From positions 1 to 46,384 of the forward strand of contig DUDM01000002.1 in assembly GCA_012959275.1 (NCBI GenBank): 46,384 bases of DNA, written 5' to 3'. The DNA is from Candidatus Poseidoniales archaeon. Lineage in GTDB: Archaea > Thermoplasmatota > Poseidoniia > Poseidoniales > Poseidoniaceae. The position numbers were made by a program, and so were the translations under genes. Shown piece after piece: positions 43,530-46,384 of the stretch. Position 1 is the first letter of the stretch; every line of letters starts with the position of its first letter. The notes beneath the pieces are model-generated. The model was not told the DNA's origin, did no database searches, and was given only the letters and a program-made list of their open reading frames with translations.

Positions 43530-44111
43530 TCATTCTTCTTCATTAGGTAAATCAGCTAGTGCTGTGCCAAGCCCGACACTTCCTTCTTTGCGTAAGATTC
43601 TCTCCATCCGAGTCTTTGCATCCTCCATGCTATACTCGACCATTTCATCATCAACATCTCCACCAGCAGCTCGCATTTCTGCTGCCTTTTTCCTAAATTC
43701 AGTCATCGCTTGTTTAATCGACCTTGCTTGGTGTAACCAACGGATTGCTGGCAATCCGATATCGATGACTTCAGGCTCGTAGATATTGTCTTCCATCCAT
43801 GCGCCACAGGCTGTACCATGGCAAAGGGCACTGAAATTATCTAGGTCAATCCAAAAAGTTGGTCGATCACAAATTGGACAAACTTGGCAAGACCATTTTG
43901 CTAATAGGGTTAGAGCATCTTGCCCGATTAGGTCAACCTGCCAGCGGGCTAAATTTGCTGAGATTATTTTCCCTTTCCAAGAATGTTTAAAGTAATTTTT
44001 GAGGACATTAAGAGCGATTTTTTCACTTGAAAAAACCCCTAAGCCGATGATGTTCCCACCTTCTTCCTCTACAGTTGGTACGAATACCTCACCAACAACT
44101 GGCTCGTCCAT
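43530..44111 (-). CDS. Uncharacterised zinc-binding protein
   Basis: A protein of about 193 residues not matched to a known family. An N-terminal part (VGEVFVPTVEEEGGNIIGLGVF) precedes a basic helix; near residues 75-105 are CQVCPICDRP and ALCHGTACGAW, likely a zinc ribbon of four or more cysteines. A long helical C-terminal part (KQAMTEFRKKAAEMRAAGG) follows. Start ATG 44111 (GTG 44114 is in frame). It is the last gene of a leftward set with FolB and parvulin. Confidence 0.5.
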   Translation of the reverse strand: MDEPVVGEVFVPTVEEEGGNIIGLGVFSSEKIALNVLKNYFKHSWKGKIISANLARWQVDLIGQDALTLLAKWSCQVCPICDRPTFWIDLDNFSALCHGTACGAWMEDNIYEPEVIDIGLPAIRWLHQARSIKQAMTEFRKKAAEMRAAGGDVDDEMVEYSMEDAKTRMERILRKEGSVGLGTALADLPNEEE

Positions 44112-44153
44112 CACTTGCAGGCCGATACTGATGGGGCATGAACCTGCCCCTAT

Positions 44154-44528
44154 TCATTCACCGCGTTGCCATGTTTTCTCGATTACCGCGAGTCCACCAG
44201 CATGCGGAAGGGGGGCTTCTGGTTTTTCGATTCTGATTTTCAAAGCACTAACTACGCTTTGGGATATTGCTTGGTCGACTATCCTTGCTGCTAATTCTTC
44301 CAATAGGTGGGCTGATTCCATCTCTAAGAATGCCTTGTCAATCCAAGTTTGGATGAGACCATAGTCAAGGCTTGCAGAGAGGTCTTCACCTCTTGGCTCG
44401 CCAATTATTGTAGCCCAAACGCTGACGACAAAAGTTTGCTCTTGCTCTCGTTCCCAATCAAAGGCACCATGAGATGCACGTATTGAATAGGACTCAAGGC
44501 CCACCTGTATAGGCATGAAATCACTCAT
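44154..44528 (-). CDS. folB: Dihydroneopterin aldolase
   Basis: A 124-residue enzyme that splits 7,8-dihydroneopterin to 6-hydroxymethyl-dihydropterin and glycolaldehyde in the folate route. Signatures are the LDYGLI segment near residues 54-59, HLLEELAARIVDQ and IRIEKPEAPLPHAGG, where the catalytic Lys and the substrate-binding Glu lie. This is the bacterial-type FolB, not the archaeal MptD-type. The ATG at 44528 overlaps the parvulin stop by 8 bases. It pairs in the pathway with dihydropteroate synthase at 14192. Confidence 0.92.
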   Translation of the reverse strand: MSDFMPIQVGLESYSIRASHGAFDWEREQEQTFVVSVWATIIGEPRGEDLSASLDYGLIQTWIDKAFLEMESAHLLEELAARIVDQAISQSVVSALKIRIEKPEAPLPHAGGLAVIEKTWQRGE

Positions 44529-44805
44529 CTCTGGAATGCACCCAAATCAGGTGATACCCAAATTGAGTTCGCACTGGGTCGCTGCAAGAATTGAGGTCAA
44601 TTGACCATACTGCTTTGTCGAAGGCGGGAACCATTTGTCCTTGTGCGAAGGTCCCTAAATCACCTAACTTACGGCTGCTTGGGCATTTACTGGCTTTTGT
44701 TGCGTAGCGCTGAAATTCTTTCAAATTAGAGATATTGCGCTTGAAATTTAGTGCATCACCTTTGGAGTTAACCAAGATGTGGCTTGCATGTGCCTTCTTC
44801 GCCAT
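44521..44805 (-). CDS. Parvulin-type peptidyl-prolyl isomerase
   Basis: A 94-residue single-domain PpiC-type isomerase with no signal peptide, so probably cytoplasmic. Markers are KAHASHILVNSKGDAL, the loop KLGDLGTFAQGQMVPAFDKAVWS and the C-terminal FGYHLIWV. It speeds cis-trans isomerisation at proline. The short, stand-alone form is like those of marine archaea. ATG 44805 has no SD. The stop overlaps folB. Confidence 0.93.
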   Translation of the reverse strand: MAKKAHASHILVNSKGDALNFKRNISNLKEFQRYATKASKCPSSRKLGDLGTFAQGQMVPAFDKAVWSIDLNSCSDPVRTQFGYHLIWVHSRDE

Positions 44806-44830
44806 GTTGTAGGCTGCAAGGAACTGTTGT

Positions 44831-46372
44831 TTAAATCTCTGCTAAATAACGCAGGTATGTTCCATAGATTGTTCCCGAAACAGAGAGGCTTTCTTCATTG
44901 AAGTGGGTCATGTCATCTGCATAGGTATGGTACTCCCAAGAGCCGCTTCCATAGCAGACCACAGCACGACCATTTTCACCATCGCCGAGGTCATAGACGA
45001 ATGGTCCGTGGTCAGAATTATATGGCATTCCATCTAATTCACCTTTAGCGCCATCTAGGAGATTGAAATTAATAGTATACTTTGAAGCGACTTCGGATTT
45101 TTCATCTTGGTAAATCGCAGCAATCGCCTTGACATGTGTAATATCAGCCTCATAATTACTGAATAGAGTCAGAGCATTCCCCCGCTCGGCAAAGTCTGGG
45201 TCGACGTGATTCATATCGAGATTAACATAGAGACGGAGATTATCGCGTAATTCTTGTTGATGAGCCTCGACCCAAGAGCTTGAACCCCACAAGCCTTCTT
45301 CCTCACCACCCCATGTACAGAACATTATCGTCTTGGCTGGGCGAGCATTACCAGTTAACATCTCAGAAAAGGTTGTTGCCAATTCCAAAACTGTGGCACT
45401 TCCTGAAGTATCATCGATCGCTCCTGGCCCATTGTAGACAGTATCGTGATGGCCACCAGCCATTATCAATTCATCACTGATGCCTTGCCATTTGCCACAT
45501 GGAACATAGACATCTAAATTACCGGTGTTTTGTACATTTGTACTAAGAGAAACTTTGCCACCTGAATTGTTAACAGCATCCCAGATTTCATCTCCAGCTT
45601 CGCTTGAAATCATCATGAAGGCAATATCATCTGGCATCGAGCCACCATTTGCAGCCTTCACCTCATCGACTCCAACACCTTTGAAGATGGGCACGCAATT
45701 GTCTGCTTCCACCTTATCACAATTATAGGAACTGACTACCAATAATGCCGCTAAGCCATATTCTGCCGCCTTACTGAAGAGGTAGGTATTACTTGCAAAG
45801 CCTCCCCCTTCTAAGAAGACCAATCCAATATTATCGCTTGCCAAATCCCAATCTGCTTCCTCTGAGCCATTGCCTAAGTTAATGAGGTCTGCATCGTTGA
45901 AGTTCAGGGTCCTTGTTCCCGAAAAGCCTTGCAGTACTACTTCAGTACGGTGCTCATAATCGGTTATCTGACGATTGGTATCGAGGAATCCACAGGATTG
46001 GACAAATGGGGTATTACCAGGAACACAGAGTTGTAAAGTTGGAGCACTGAGAATTGAGAACATCGGCACACTAAATGATTCCAAGGTTGCTGCATACCCT
46101 AATTCCTCAAATGTATCATGGATGTATTGGGCCGCATTCCGCTCTTCTTGACTTCCTGACATTCTGCCTTTCCATTCGGCGTGTCCATATCCAACTAAGG
46201 TGTCCGCATATTCACGAGCCCGCCCAGAGTTGAATTCTATTAGTTCAGGATAATCAACCTCCTCATCCAAGAAGGCTGATACCAATTCGTAACCAACGTA
46301 TCCAAGACCTCCAGTGACTAGTAGCCCTGTAACAATGATGACTGGGAGAGGGAGGGCGAGAAATTCTTTCAT
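44831..46372 (-). CDS. M28-family aminopeptidase-type metalloprotease
   Basis: A 513-residue protein, anchored by an N-terminal hydrophobic segment (about 8-28) or secreted. The zinc-binding M28 pattern is clear: GGHHDTVYNGPGAIDDTSG (His and bridging Asp), WGGEEEGLWGS (catalytic Glu), NLDMNHVDP, and the last His in WEYHTYADDM. A PA-like insert lies in the first half (about 150-290). It would release amino acids from peptides outside the cell, as expected of protein-degrading marine heterotrophs. Four pairs of Cys suggest disulfides. ATG 46372 is 12 bases from the window end, so its upstream region is not visible. Confidence 0.92.
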   Translation of the reverse strand: MKEFLALPLPVIIVTGLLVTGGLGYVGYELVSAFLDEEVDYPELIEFNSGRAREYADTLVGYGHAEWKGRMSGSQEERNAAQYIHDTFEELGYAATLESFSVPMFSILSAPTLQLCVPGNTPFVQSCGFLDTNRQITDYEHRTEVVLQGFSGTRTLNFNDADLINLGNGSEEADWDLASDNIGLVFLEGGGFASNTYLFSKAAEYGLAALLVVSSYNCDKVEADNCVPIFKGVGVDEVKAANGGSMPDDIAFMMISSEAGDEIWDAVNNSGGKVSLSTNVQNTGNLDVYVPCGKWQGISDELIMAGGHHDTVYNGPGAIDDTSGSATVLELATTFSEMLTGNARPAKTIMFCTWGGEEEGLWGSSSWVEAHQQELRDNLRLYVNLDMNHVDPDFAERGNALTLFSNYEADITHVKAIAAIYQDEKSEVASKYTINFNLLDGAKGELDGMPYNSDHGPFVYDLGDGENGRAVVCYGSGSWEYHTYADDMTHFNEESLSVSGTIYGTYLRYLAEI

Positions 46373-46384
46373 CGAGCGTTGCCA

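Overview
The window looks like a stretch of a compact archaeal chromosome, most likely a marine Thermoplasmatota archaeon of the Poseidoniales (Marine Group II) type. The archaeal assignment rests on class I lysyl-tRNA synthetase, archaeal release factor aRF1, aIF2-beta, tRNA methyltransferase Trm56, a NOG1-type GTPase, an archaeal UMP kinase, a GfcR-type phosphoribosyltransferase regulator and GGAGGTGA-type Shine-Dalgarno (SD) sites. The Marine Group II suggestion is inference from the moderate AT content, the very large secreted protein with a TSP3-like tail, and the mix of archaeal information genes with bacterial-type metabolic genes. Genes are packed tightly: many stops and starts overlap by 1-8 bases, and convergent genes overlap at their stops. 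No gap exceeds 200 bases, and I see no rRNA, tRNA, CRISPR array or insertion sequence.

Layout. 1-3278: end of a YjbQ/UPF0047 gene, a hotdog thioesterase, a membrane protein with a GIDE-like domain, and a thiolase. 3275-10898: a sulfur module. Its leftward part, in order of transcription, is an ArsR-type repressor, TusA, DsrE2, a rhodanese/metallo-beta-lactamase fusion resembling persulfide dioxygenases, a fused iron-sulfur/NrfD subunit (SoeB-SoeC-like), a molybdopterin oxidoreductase (SoeA-like) and a TauE/SafE sulfite exporter. A divergent single-domain rhodanese shares the promoter region. The simplest reading is: sulfane sulfur is carried by rhodanese, TusA and DsrE2, oxidised to sulfite by the dioxygenase, then oxidised to sulfate on a cytoplasm-facing molybdoenzyme that feeds the quinone pool, with anion export by TauE. 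10901-16324: a sialidase-like propeller lipoprotein, LemA, TraB, dihydropteroate synthase, a membrane protein and Trm56. 16385-21012: carA-carB. 21002-28039: a CPBP-like membrane protein, a zinc-ribbon coiled-coil protein, LysRS, GfcR, aIF2-beta, a thioredoxin-like ferredoxin, pterin dehydratase, an unknown protein and NOG1.

28086-30197 is a small membrane module: a LURP-one/scramblase-fold protein divergent from an SPFH (band 7) protein, a two-helix membrane protein and a 50-residue ribbon-helix-helix protein, with palindromes in the divergent promoter and just after the last gene. 30374-38714 is a cell-surface locus: a secreted protein, a 1657-residue membrane-anchored surface protein and an MMPL/RND transporter. 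38827-46372 holds small membrane proteins, UMP kinase, aRF1, ArgRS, FolB, a parvulin and an M28 peptidase.

The strongest leads are the self-contained sulfur-oxidation cassette, a dioxygenase that keeps only the three mononuclear-iron ligands, two genes whose best starts are non-canonical codons with good SD sites (CTG for tauE, ATT for carB), and the SPFH/scramblase/ribbon-helix-helix module.
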